Of a stretch of DNA of 64,000 nt, positions 36,279 through 43,789 are shown one piece after another (the first letter of the stretch is position 1; each line of letters begins with the position of its first letter). The notes below the pieces were generated by a model that was given only the letters and a program-made list of their open reading frames with translations, did no database searches and was not told the DNA's origin. A program made the translations under genes and the position numbers. Source of the stretch: CAZIRF01 sp964541755 (lineage in GTDB: Bacteria > Spirochaetota > Spirochaetia > Treponematales > Breznakiellaceae); NCBI GenBank assembly GCA_964541755.1, contig CAZIRF010000012.1, positions 1-64,000 of the forward strand. The letters are read 5' to 3'.

Positions 36279-37373
36279 TCAGACTCCTTTTATAGCATGG
36301 TCTTTTGCGGGGAACCAGTGCCGGGTGCGGTTTGCGATGGATACGAGAGCGAGCATGACGGGTACCTCGACGAGGACCCCGACAATGGTGGCGAGGACGA
36401 CGGGCGATCGGGTGCCGAAGAGGCTTATGGCGACGGCCACGGCGAGCTCGAAGAAATTGGAGGCCCCTATCATCCCGGCCGGGGCCGCAATGTCGTGGGG
36501 CAGCTTGAGGATCTTCGAGGCGAGGTAGGCGACGAAGAAGATGAAGACCGTCTGTATCGAGAGGGGCAGGGCGATTAAGGCGATGTGGACGGGGTTTTCG
36601 AGAATGACATCCCCCTGGAAGGAGAAGAGGAGGACGAGGGTGGCAAGGAGGGCGGTAACGGTCACACCCTGGAATTTTGCAATGAAGCGCTCCTTGAACC
36701 ATGCTTCCCCGCGACGGCGCACGATAAAGTGGCGTGAGAGGACTCCGGCGGCCAGGGGAATGACGACGAAGAGGACGACCGAGAGGATGAGGGTGTCCCA
36801 GGGGATCGATATGCCCCCAATGCCCAGGAGGAGGGCTACGATGGGGGTAAAGGCGAAAAGGATGATAAGGTCGTTGGTCGCAACCTGTACCACCGTATAG
36901 GCGGGGTTCCCCTTGGTAAGGTGGCTCCACACAAAGACCATGGCCGTACAGGGGGCCGCCCCCAGGATGATGGCCCCGGCCAGGTAGTCATTGGCGAGAC
37001 CTTCGGGAATGAAGGATTTGAACACGACCTTGAAGAAGAAGGCCGCGATTGCGTACATCGTAAAGGGCTTGATAAGCCAGTTCGTGATCCAGGTGACAAA
37101 GAGCCCCTTGGGTTCGCGCCCCACATTGCGGATGCTCGCAAAGTCCACCTTGAGCATCATGGGGTAGATCATGAGCCAGATAAGGATGGCCACCGGGATA
37201 GACACCCGCGCGTACTCGAATTGCCCCAGGAAGGCCGGGATTGCCGGCATGAAGCGCCCGACAAGGACCCCTGCCGCCATACACAGGACGACCCAGAGGG
37301 AGAGCCACTTCTCGAAAAAGCCGATACCTTCTTTCGGTGTGGCCGCATTAATCTTTGTGTGAACCATCAGCAT
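36279..37373 (-). CDS. acr3: Arsenite efflux pump ACR3
   Basis: A 364-residue BASS/ACR3-family carrier with about ten membrane segments. Family signatures are visible: SIPVAILIWLMIYPMMLKVD, the conserved Cys in ILGAAPCTAMVFVWS, YTVVQVATNDLI, and the Glu in MIGASNFFELAVAVAI. Two ATGs six bases apart (37373, 37367) follow AAGGAG; the second overlaps the arsR stop as TGATG and has better spacing. It exports arsenite made by ArsC. Confidence 0.95.
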   Translation of the reverse strand: MLMVHTKINAATPKEGIGFFEKWLSLWVVLCMAAGVLVGRFMPAIPAFLGQFEYARVSIPVAILIWLMIYPMMLKVDFASIRNVGREPKGLFVTWITNWLIKPFTMYAIAAFFFKVVFKSFIPEGLANDYLAGAIILGAAPCTAMVFVWSHLTKGNPAYTVVQVATNDLIILFAFTPIVALLLGIGGISIPWDTLILSVVLFVVIPLAAGVLSRHFIVRRRGEAWFKERFIAKFQGVTVTALLATLVLLFSFQGDVILENPVHIALIALPLSIQTVFIFFVAYLASKILKLPHDIAAPAGMIGASNFFELAVAVAISLFGTRSPVVLATIVGVLVEVPVMLALVSIANRTRHWFPAKDHAIKGV

Positions 37374-37738
37374 GTACTCCTTATATCCGGATCCTGCGGG
37401 CAGATTTTGTCACAAGCCGCCCCCGTATTCGCCGACTCCCTGGCAAGCTGGCCAAGCCAGGAGGCAAGCTCCCCCAAGAGAGAGCGCTCAAGACGGTAGT
37501 GAACCCATTTCCCCTCCTGCCGCGCCGCCACCAGGCCCGACTCAACCAGGACCTTGAGGTGATGCGACAGGGTGGGCTGGGAGAGCGCGAAGTGCCCCTG
37601 CAGGTGGCAGGCACAGTGCTCCCCCGATGCCAAGATGGTAATAATCTGCGCCCGCGTCTCGTCGGCGAGGACCTTCATGAGCCGGGCGGCCCGCCGGAAG
37701 TCGGGTTCTGTTACAGAAACCCTGTCGCTTGCATTCAT
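37367..37738 (-). CDS. arsR: ArsR-family repressor (second copy)
   Basis: A 123-residue winged-helix repressor heading the arsR-acr3-arsC operon. The metal site is a CAC pair in GEHCACHLQGHF, followed by the recognition helix LSQPTLSHHLKVL. Extra cysteines near the C-terminus (ACDKICPQ) could add ligands. It is quite different from the first ArsR, so each branch of the island seems to have its own repressor. No ribosome site is visible, and the predicted promoter puts the transcript start on or beside the ATG, so a leaderless mRNA is possible. Confidence 0.9.
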   Translation of the reverse strand: MNASDRVSVTEPDFRRAARLMKVLADETRAQIITILASGEHCACHLQGHFALSQPTLSHHLKVLVESGLVAARQEGKWVHYRLERSLLGELASWLGQLARESANTGAACDKICPQDPDIRSTC

Positions 37739-37744
37739 GCCATG

Positions 37745-37773
37745 AATATTGTTGATATATAGATGGGTGTCAA
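37745..37773 (-). promoter_or_regulatory. Promoter of the arsR-acr3-arsC operon
   Basis: Leftwards, TTGACA (37773-37768), a 17-base spacer and AATATT (37750-37745). Transcription would begin at about 37738, the first base of arsR. Confidence 0.55.
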
Positions 37774-37774
37774 T

Positions 37775-37897
37775 ATGAAAAGGATGAGTATTGTGTTAAT
37801 ACGGGACTTTGGGGTTAATGTCGTGCTACCGCAGGAATATGACCGTCTGGTCGACAGTGCGACCCTGGCTGCAGAGCTGGAAACCCGCAATTATTGA
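37775..37897 (+). CDS. Possible 40-residue ORF or gene remnant
   Basis: A short open frame begins MKRMSIVLIRDFGVNVVLP and ends ELETRNY. The ribosome site is weak (GGGTG). Its codon use is closer to the GC-rich neighbours than to the AT-rich genes that follow. It may be a small protein or the leftover of a gene disrupted when the adjacent AT-rich segment arrived. No family is recognised. Confidence 0.25.
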   Translation: MKRMSIVLIRDFGVNVVLPQEYDRLVDSATLAAELETRNY

Positions 37898-38080
37898 TTG
37901 GCGGATATACAAAATAGATACTCATCCCGGAGGGGAACTGCAGAAATCATCGTTCAGAAGTGGGAAAACATACAAAGTGATGTTATAAATGAAGTCATCA
38001 GTATGGTAAATTTGCTGATAATCTAGGCCAGGCTTGCTTCCTTGAATTGGGGAGATGCCTTTTGGCGCAAAGGAGAAATG

Positions 38081-38773
38081 ATGGAAAACAAGCAGACCAT
38101 ATATGATCACCGCAATCAAAAACCCGAAGAAGGATTAATTGCGCCGACCATGTTGAAAAAATCAGAAGTAAAGAAAATCGAAAATCATATTGAAAATACA
38201 ATTGGCAAAATTGATATGGTTTTTCACGAGCTTGTATCCCAAATAATTCATTTGGATGTTTACAAGATTGATCCTGCCCCCGACAGGGATTTCTACACTC
38301 TTGTTACTGTTGGCATGAGTGCTCTTCCCATGACCTCTCCTAACAAGAATACTCAATATATCGAGCTGATGATCAGTTTGCCAAAGACGTGGAAGTTATC
38401 ACAGGAAGATCTCAAAGATGAAAATAACTATTGGCCAATCAGAATGCTCAAGAACTTGGGCCGATTCCCGTTTGAGTATAAAACATGGCTTGGTTTTGGT
38501 CACACTATTCCCAATGGAAATCCTCCAGCCAAACAATCGGAAAATTGCAATTTTACCGGGATGTTGCTTTTGCCATCATTGATATTGAGAGACAGCTGGG
38601 AATGTAAAGCCGGCTTGTTCAAGAAAGTTCATTTCCTTGCGCTCTACCCATTATACACCAGTGAAATGGATTATAAAGTTGAAAATGGCGTAGAGAGCCT
38701 GTATGATGCCTTTGATACCTGCAAGTTGAGCGAGATAGTCAACATCAACAGAGAGGAAATGAAACTTTTCTGA
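38081..38773 (+). CDS. Suppressor-of-fused (SUFU)-like domain protein, probable immunity protein
   Basis: A 230-residue soluble protein. The ATG at 38081 follows AAAGGAG. The central and C-terminal parts fit the bacterial SUFU fold: YTLVTVGMSALPM, YIELMISLPKTW, NYWPIRMLKNLGRFPFEY, LGFGHTIPNG, FTGMLLLP and VHFLALYPLY. Bacterial SUFU proteins are among the commonest immunity proteins of polymorphic-toxin loci. The gene is AT-rich, unlike everything around it, and the next gene encodes another immunity-type protein 22 bases away. No toxin gene is visible in the window. The family call is fairly firm; the immunity role is inference. Confidence 0.72.
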   Translation: MENKQTIYDHRNQKPEEGLIAPTMLKKSEVKKIENHIENTIGKIDMVFHELVSQIIHLDVYKIDPAPDRDFYTLVTVGMSALPMTSPNKNTQYIELMISLPKTWKLSQEDLKDENNYWPIRMLKNLGRFPFEYKTWLGFGHTIPNGNPPAKQSENCNFTGMLLLPSLILRDSWECKAGLFKKVHFLALYPLYTSEMDYKVENGVESLYDAFDTCKLSEIVNINREEMKLF

Positions 38774-38795
38774 TAGTTGGAAAAAGGAGAATAAA

Positions 38796-40169
38796 ATGAT
38801 CTCTGCATATTTGAAGTCTCTTGAAAGCTATATACCGAATTTGAATGGGTATTTGAATGAGGGTGCGTCTCAAACAGATATTATCAATTTGGAAGCGCAA
38901 ACCGGTTTTGAATTTCCCCAATCCTTCAAGGAATTATATGTCGTTTACAATGGGGAAAAAGAACATTTCGGCTTGTTTTTCGGTTTGACTTGGTTTTCCA
39001 TTGAAAAAATTGCGAGTAATTGGAAGACATTCAAAGAAATCTCCGGAGAATGTATATCCTGCGATGTTGTTTCATTTGAAAAAGACAAAATCCAGGAGAC
39101 ATACTTCAACGCTGGCTGGGTGCCATTTGCTTGCGATCATGCCGGTAATTATATAGCATTTGATTTTGTGCCGGGTATGAATGGTAAAATTGGTCAGATA
39201 ATAAATTGTGGTCGCGATGAAGAGACACTTTATGTTATAGGCGAGACCTTTGATGAGCTGCTCAAACTGCTCGTACAGCAGTTCGAAAATGGTAATTGCA
39301 CCTTTGCCGCGGACGAAGATGGATATAAGTATGTTTCCTGGAATGGTGATGGGCATTTTTTTGATGATGTGAAATCACTGGTGTACAAGGCTGATATCGA
39401 AAGTAATGGAGAAGCCGAAATAATTGAGTTGGACAAAAAATGGAACTCGATGCTGCAGAAATCGTATAAATCGGTGCCAAAAACGTTGGAAGAGTTCAAA
39501 AAAATCAAAAGATTGACCCTGTTGAATACGGATATTGACGATTTGTCTCCATTGATTTATTTCAAGGATTTACGGGAACTTGTTGCAAGTGGATTGAATA
39601 TAAAAGATTACCGCCCAATTTCATGTCTTGAAGACTTGAAGAAACTCTACTTAGCCAAAACGCCGGTATCCGATTTGAAGTCCCTGGAACCCTTGAAAAA
39701 CCTCAAGCAATTATCACTGGGTAACACGCGTGTCAAAAAAATCGATGTATTGGCAGAATTACCTCAACTGGAAGATTTGTCCCTTGAAAATTTGAAGATA
39801 GACGATTTGTCTCCATTATTACGATGTAAACGTTTGAAGTGTCTGGATTTGTCTGGAGTAAAGACAAAAAAAATCATTGAAATTGCCAAGTTGACCGAGC
39901 TCGCCGAATTGGACATTACCGGCATCAATTATGATGATTTAAGCTTCTTGAAAGGACTTGCAAAACTTAAGAGGTTAAGCTTCAAAGACCCCAAAAAGGG
40001 GGATTATTCAATCTTTGAGGAATTGACAAACATCGAGAGAATAACTTGTTCTTTCAATTCATTTGTAAAAACCAAAAACATGTTTGACAGGAAAGTTCAA
40101 TACACAATCATGGGAAGAATAAGTGATGAGGAATATGAGATATATCATACATATGTCATGGAAAAATAA
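38796..40169 (+). CDS. SUKH (SMI1/KNR4) domain plus leucine-rich-repeat protein, probable immunity protein
   Basis: A 457-residue soluble protein. Residues about 20-165 are a SUKH/SMI1-KNR4 domain: EAQTGFEFPQSFKELYVVYNG at its start, LFFGLTWFSIEKI, then WVPFACDHAGNYIAFDF and the GQIINCGRDEE region. Residues about 240-410 contain seven or so leucine-rich repeats of the DLSPL, LKSLEPLKNLKQLSL, LEDLSL type. SUKH is a leading immunity superfamily against secreted nuclease toxins, and the repeats could add target-binding surface. It is AT-rich, with Lys/Asn/Ile-rich codon use, so probably acquired. A terminator follows at 40290-40335. Confidence 0.8.
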   Translation: MISAYLKSLESYIPNLNGYLNEGASQTDIINLEAQTGFEFPQSFKELYVVYNGEKEHFGLFFGLTWFSIEKIASNWKTFKEISGECISCDVVSFEKDKIQETYFNAGWVPFACDHAGNYIAFDFVPGMNGKIGQIINCGRDEETLYVIGETFDELLKLLVQQFENGNCTFAADEDGYKYVSWNGDGHFFDDVKSLVYKADIESNGEAEIIELDKKWNSMLQKSYKSVPKTLEEFKKIKRLTLLNTDIDDLSPLIYFKDLRELVASGLNIKDYRPISCLEDLKKLYLAKTPVSDLKSLEPLKNLKQLSLGNTRVKKIDVLAELPQLEDLSLENLKIDDLSPLLRCKRLKCLDLSGVKTKKIIEIAKLTELAELDITGINYDDLSFLKGLAKLKRLSFKDPKKGDYSIFEELTNIERITCSFNSFVKTKNMFDRKVQYTIMGRISDEEYEIYHTYVMEK

Positions 40170-40289
40170 AAAAACAACCGGTGTTTTGGCTCTGTATCGT
40201 TTACAGGCAGGTGTTCTCTTTTCCATTGGGTTTACAGGAGCTTATCAGGAATATGGGCGATGGAATGGAGATGACGAATTCCATCCACG

Positions 40290-40335
40290 AAAACCCGAAG
40301 AAGGGGAGGCCTTTCATCGATTCGGGTGTTTTTAA
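40290..40335 (+). terminator. Terminator after the immunity gene pair
   Basis: AAAACCCGAA (40290-40299) pairs with TTCGGGTGTTTT (40321-40332), with one bulge and an inner GAAGG/CCTTTC helix, and ends in a T-run. The 120 bases between the stop at 40169 and this stem hold no gene I can support. Confidence 0.6.
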
Positions 40336-40425
40336 AAATGTTACATAGGTATATTGATTCCTTTTGAGTGGGAGATCGTCCTGTTGGGTCCCCGTGATGG
40401 CCTGTGTGAGGCCTCTTTATAGTTT

Positions 40426-40450
40426 CCAGCTGCAGGCTTCCGCTTACTGG
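40426..40450 (+). repeat. Dispersed repeat B, copy (core CTGCAGGCTTCC)
   Basis: Intergenic. The core CTGCAGGCTTCC is followed by GCTTACTGG, and ATAGTTTCC lies just upstream, as it does beside the element at 29605. Other copies: 32801-32825 (minus), 35816-35840, 42203-42225 (minus) and 46556-46578. Confidence 0.6.
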
Positions 40451-40483
40451 CTTCAGGTAAAACCTCCAGCACTATACCGTCGT

Positions 40484-40503
40484 CTTATACTGAACAGCAT
40501 AAG
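40484..40503. repeat. Palindrome copy 1 (CTTATACTG core)
   Basis: CTTATACTG-AA-CAGCATAAG, one mismatch, with further outer pairing (CGT with ACG across one bulge). It is the first of three palindromes sharing a core but differing in outer arms. Confidence 0.7.
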
Positions 40504-40536
40504 ATGACGGCCATTCAGCTATTCAGCCCTCATATT

Positions 40537-40566
40537 GGTGTCTTATACTGAACAGTATAAGACACC
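40537..40566. repeat. Palindrome copy 2 (CTTATACTG core, 14-bp perfect arms)
   Basis: The core CTTATACTG-AA-CAGTATAAG is extended by GGTGT on the left and ACACC on the right, giving 14 perfect pairs around a 2-base centre. Confidence 0.75.
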
Positions 40567-40633
40567 GGTTAGCATCGGTTTTTACCGATCCACTCTTTTC
40601 AGGTCCTTGCATCGTGGCCAGCAAGCCGCTTGA

Positions 40634-40664
40634 GGGGGTCTTATACTGTTCAGTATAAGCCCCC
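40634..40664. repeat. Palindrome copy 3 (CTTATACTG core)
   Basis: CTTATACTG-TT-CAGTATAAG extended by a G-run on the left and a C-run on the right, with one mismatch. The outer arms differ from copies 1 and 2 but still pair. It lies 34 bases downstream of the AraC-type gene's stop. The rest of the 40336-40697 gap holds no gene. Confidence 0.75.
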
Positions 40665-40697
40665 CTTCCCATCAAGACCCCCTCGAGCACAAACTCA

Positions 40698-41990
40698 CTA
40701 CATCGCACTCCGCAAGGCCTCGATCGCCTTCACGAAGTCGGCGTCCTTGGCGCGGCAGGCGACGATGCGCTCGAGCTTTTCGGCATCGGGGCGCTCGCGC
40801 TCGCCCAATTCGCGGATCAAGGGGGCCGTCGCCCGGTAGGCCGCCGCCGCCGCGCGGGCCGCTGCTGCAGCCTCTGCACCCTCAACGAGATCGGCTGTCT
40901 CCTCGAAGAAGGCGGCGCCCATCTCGCGGTTCTCGGCCCAGACCATGGCGTTCCACCAGTTGCCGTGCTCGCCCCCGTGGCCGGTCTTGACGCCCGCTTC
41001 CCAATTGCTCCAGGCGTCGAAGCCGATCCCGTAGTCGGGGGAGCAGACATGGCGCGTCGGGTTTTTCCACAGGTCGAGCCCGTAGTCCAGGGCGTCGCGC
41101 AACATGGCCGGGAAGTCGGCGCGCAGCTCCCCCTTTTCAAGGAGCTTGAAGCCCACAAAGAGCTCGGGCCCCAGACACTCCTCCCAGGAGCCGAAGGAGA
41201 GGCGCTTGCGCTCCGAGTCCGCCTTGCCGTCCCAAGGAAGGGCGAAAGTGTAGCCGGTCTCGTCGAAGCCGTTTATCAGCTGATACTCGAGAAACTCGAG
41301 CATGGCGAGCTTTCCCTCGTTCAAGGAGGCGCGGATGAAACTATCAGTCTGCTCCCTCTTCTCGAGGCTCGTGTCCGGATCGAACCAGAACTCCTCTTTT
41401 ATGAGGATGCCCAGGTTGGCAAGGCAGCGTTTGAAGCCCGCTTTGTCCCAGGCGTAGGGCCCCGAGGGGCAGAGGGTCTTGTGCATGTTGATCAAGAATG
41501 CGTGGCCCGAAAGCCCGAAGAAGAGCGGGACATCGAGATCCAGGTCGAACCAGTCGGCGGCGCCCTTGAGGGAGCCCATGAGGGTCGAACAGAATGGGGG
41601 TTGTTTAAGGTCGGTGAGTTCCATAATCGAATATACCTCGCGCAGGTTTGCGATGAAACGCCGGTACTTTGCGTCCATCAAAGAGAGCTCCTTCGGAGTT
41701 ACCCCGAAGCGCGAGCGGAAGGCCGTCGTAAAGTTGTCCTGCGAGCTGTAGCCGTACTTGAGTGCCACATCCACAATGCGCTCCCCGGCCAGGAGCTCCT
41801 TCGCCGCCTCGGTAAGCCTGCGTTTACGCAGGTAGCCCGATGGCGTGTCGCCCGTAACGGCGAAGAACTTCTGCCGCAGCCGGTTGAACGAATACCCCGA
41901 CCAGTCCACGAGATCCCGGGCCTCGAGGCCGGTCACGAGTTTGCGTTCGATGTAGGCTATCATCTCCAGTACCAAGCTTCTGTCGTCCAT
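40698..41990 (-). CDS. AraC-family regulator with a large C-terminal domain
   Basis: A 430-residue protein. The N-terminal 105 residues are an AraC-type DNA-binding domain with both helix-turn-helix units (DLVDWSGYSFNRLRQKFFAVTG and IVDVALKYGYSSQDNFTTAFRSRFGVTPKEL). The other 310 residues are unusual: CSTLMGSLKGAADWFDLDLDVPLFFGLSGHAF followed by HKTLCPSGPYAW is reminiscent of the BtrH N-terminal/C39-peptidase-like fold, and a long helical C-terminus follows. The DNA-binding domain is N-terminal, the reverse of AraC itself. The C-terminal part probably binds an effector or has enzymatic ancestry. I use ATG 41990; 42026 is possible. Confidence 0.78.
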   Translation of the reverse strand: MDDRSLVLEMIAYIERKLVTGLEARDLVDWSGYSFNRLRQKFFAVTGDTPSGYLRKRRLTEAAKELLAGERIVDVALKYGYSSQDNFTTAFRSRFGVTPKELSLMDAKYRRFIANLREVYSIMELTDLKQPPFCSTLMGSLKGAADWFDLDLDVPLFFGLSGHAFLINMHKTLCPSGPYAWDKAGFKRCLANLGILIKEEFWFDPDTSLEKREQTDSFIRASLNEGKLAMLEFLEYQLINGFDETGYTFALPWDGKADSERKRLSFGSWEECLGPELFVGFKLLEKGELRADFPAMLRDALDYGLDLWKNPTRHVCSPDYGIGFDAWSNWEAGVKTGHGGEHGNWWNAMVWAENREMGAAFFEETADLVEGAEAAAAARAAAAAYRATAPLIRELGERERPDAEKLERIVACRAKDADFVKAIEALRSAM

Positions 41991-42170
41991 ACCGCTCATC
42001 CTGTGGCAAGTGTAGTGCGCCCCCATGCCGGGGTCTTTTGATTGTACACCATTGGGGGTATGCGGGTACTGCCGCGGTCGTTTTTCACCCGCGTCGGCTC
42101 CGGCTCCGCCGCCTGCGGTGAGCTGTTTGGTATTGCCTTCGGTGAAATTTGATGGCTCAAAAAATATATA

Positions 42171-42199
42171 TTGACATGGGTAAATATGGAGCCTATATT
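42171..42199 (+). promoter_or_regulatory. Consensus sigma-70 promoter of zupT
   Basis: TTGACA (42171-42176), exactly 17 bases, then TATATT (42194-42199). A repeat B copy overlaps the predicted start of transcription (42203-42225), so it would lie in the 5' untranslated region, where a DtxR-type repressor could also bind. Confidence 0.75.
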
Positions 42200-42202
42200 C
42201 AC

Positions 42203-42225
42203 AGTAACAGGAAGCCTGCAGTTCT
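42203..42225 (-). repeat. Dispersed repeat B, copy
   Basis: On the minus strand it reads GAACTGCAGGCTTCC followed by TGTTACT, in the zupT leader. Confidence 0.55.
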
Positions 42226-42243
42226 TGTAAAGGGAGACAGTGT

Positions 42244-43050
42244 ATGGATACCAGCGTCCTCTACGCGTTTTTGTTGACCCTCTTTGCCGGCCTCTCGACT
42301 GGTGTCGGGAGTCTTATCGGGCTCATGTCCAAGAAGTTCAACCCCAAGCTCCTTACCATATCGCTCGGGCTTTCGGCCGGCGTCATGATCTACGTCTCGC
42401 TCGTGGAGATCTTCGTCAAGGCCCGGGATGCACTCAGCCTTTCTTTTGGCGACAGGGCCGGATACTTCTGGACCGTCGTCGCCTTCTTCACCGGTATGGG
42501 CCTCATCGCCCTCATTGACAAGCTGGTTCCTTCATATGAAAACCCCCACGAGCTGAACGTGGGAGAGAAAATCGAGCACGCGACAGAGAAGGACAAGAAA
42601 AAGCTCATGCGCATGGGGGTCTTTTCGGCCTTGGCCATCGGTATCCACAACTTTCCCGAAGGTCTGGCGACCTTCATGAGCGCCCTTTCAAACCCCACCC
42701 TTGGTTTGAGTATCGCAGTCGCCATCGCCATCCACAACATCCCCGAAGGCCTTGCTGTCTCGGCTCCCATTTACTTCGCCACGAAGAGCAAAAAGAAGGC
42801 TTTCACCCTGTCTTTCCTCTCCGGGCTCTCTGAACCGGTTGGCGCCCTCCTTGGGTATTTCATCCTTCGGCCCTTTTTCAACGACACGACCTTAGGCTTT
42901 GTCTTTGCCGGTGTCGCGGGCATCATGGTCTACATCTCGGTGGATGAACTCCTCCCCACGGCCGAGGAATACGGCGAACACCACTTGGCCATAGGCGGGG
43001 TGATTGCCGGCATGCTCATCATGGCGGCGAGCCTCCTCCTCTTCATGTGA
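42244..43050 (+). CDS. zupT: ZIP-family metal transporter ZupT
   Basis: A 268-residue ZIP transporter with eight expected membrane segments. The two metal-site helices carry the diagnostic HNFPEGLATFMSAL and HNIPEGLAVSAPIYF, and VSLVEIF and LSGLSEPVGALLGY are also present. Bacterial ZupT imports zinc and also iron, manganese and cobalt. The ATG follows AAAGGGAG. It is the first gene of a unit with a DtxR-type repressor 16 bases downstream, which points to manganese or iron rather than zinc as the regulated cargo. Confidence 0.92.
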   Translation: MDTSVLYAFLLTLFAGLSTGVGSLIGLMSKKFNPKLLTISLGLSAGVMIYVSLVEIFVKARDALSLSFGDRAGYFWTVVAFFTGMGLIALIDKLVPSYENPHELNVGEKIEHATEKDKKKLMRMGVFSALAIGIHNFPEGLATFMSALSNPTLGLSIAVAIAIHNIPEGLAVSAPIYFATKSKKKAFTLSFLSGLSEPVGALLGYFILRPFFNDTTLGFVFAGVAGIMVYISVDELLPTAEEYGEHHLAIGGVIAGMLIMAASLLLFM

Positions 43051-43066
43051 TCGGGATGTAAAGGCG

Positions 43067-43738
43067 GTGTCCATACAGAGCGATCTGGCGACGGAAAACT
43101 ACCTCAAGGCCATCGTAAAGGCCCTCGCCGATCCGGCCAAGGAACGTATAGGAACCGGCGAGCTCGCCCGCCTCCTCGAAGTCACCCCGGGAACCGCGAC
43201 CGTCATGCTTAAAAAACTGGAGCGCCTCGGCTTCGTCGAGTACGCGTCGCACCGGGGCTGCGCCCTTACCAATGAGGGGCGGGCCTACGGGCTGCGCGTC
43301 TTGCGGCGGCACCGCCTCCTCGAGTCCTTTCTTGTACAGGTCCTGGGTCTTGACTGGAGCGCGGGCCATGCAGAGGCCGAAAACCTCGAGCACGCGGCCT
43401 CGGAGCGGCTCATTGACGAGATCGATCGCTTCCTGGGGCAGCCCGAACGCGACCCGAACGGCGATCCCATACCGGCGAAGAATCAGAGCGAGTACTCGGT
43501 TGATGATATGTCGCTGGCTTCCTGTGTCCCCGGGCAAAGAGTGCGCATCCGTCGCATCTCCGGCGACGAGGGCCAGTGGGCGTACTACCGCCGCCAAGGG
43601 CTCGTGCCCGGGGCCCTCGTTCGCGTCGTCGCCAGGGATGCCGCGGCGGCCCTCATGACCCTCGAGCTTGGGAGCACGCAGCTGTCCTTTGCCCTTGCGG
43701 TACTCGAGGGCGTATACATTGAATCAGCCACGGATTGA
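43067..43738 (+). CDS. DtxR/MntR-family metal-dependent repressor
   Basis: A 223-residue protein. The N-terminal winged helix is SDLATENYLKAIVKAL through GELARLLEVTPGTATVMLKKL; the dimerisation and metal-binding part includes RLLESFLVQVLGLDW and HAEAENLEHAASERLIDEID; and a C-terminal SH3-like/FeoA domain starts near DMSLASCVPGQRVRI. The GTG at 43067 is the most plausible start; upstream in-frame codons look unrelated. It should sense Mn(II) or Fe(II) and repress the zupT promoter. It is convergent with the histidine kinase. Confidence 0.88.
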   Translation: MSIQSDLATENYLKAIVKALADPAKERIGTGELARLLEVTPGTATVMLKKLERLGFVEYASHRGCALTNEGRAYGLRVLRRHRLLESFLVQVLGLDWSAGHAEAENLEHAASERLIDEIDRFLGQPERDPNGDPIPAKNQSEYSVDDMSLASCVPGQRVRIRRISGDEGQWAYYRRQGLVPGALVRVVARDAAAALMTLELGSTQLSFALAVLEGVYIESATD

Positions 43739-43756
43739 AAACCGTTTGTGCAGGCG

Positions 43757-43789
43757 CCCCGAGCCTTCGGGCCGCCCGAGCCTTCGGGC
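43757..43789. terminator. Tandem GC-rich mini-hairpins between convergent genes
   Basis: Two copies of CCCGAGCCTTCGGG, each a 5-6 bp stem, end exactly at the kinase stop codon. They probably form a bidirectional transcription barrier. They resemble in style the mini-hairpins in the tRNA locus at 60722-60778. Confidence 0.5.

Noticed and set aside
40123..40335. Short open frame after the SUKH-LRR gene
   Set aside because: It starts inside the SUKH-LRR gene and runs through the terminator stem; the sequence shows no family or ribosome site.
40484..40664. The three CTTATACTG palindromes as intrinsic terminators
   Set aside because: The cores are AT-rich and no T-tracts follow, so terminator action is unlikely.
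40484..40664. A short CRISPR array
   Set aside because: The spacers are unequal (about 58 and 98 bases core to core), the units are palindromes with changing arms, and no cas gene is present. No CRISPR array was seen anywhere in the window.
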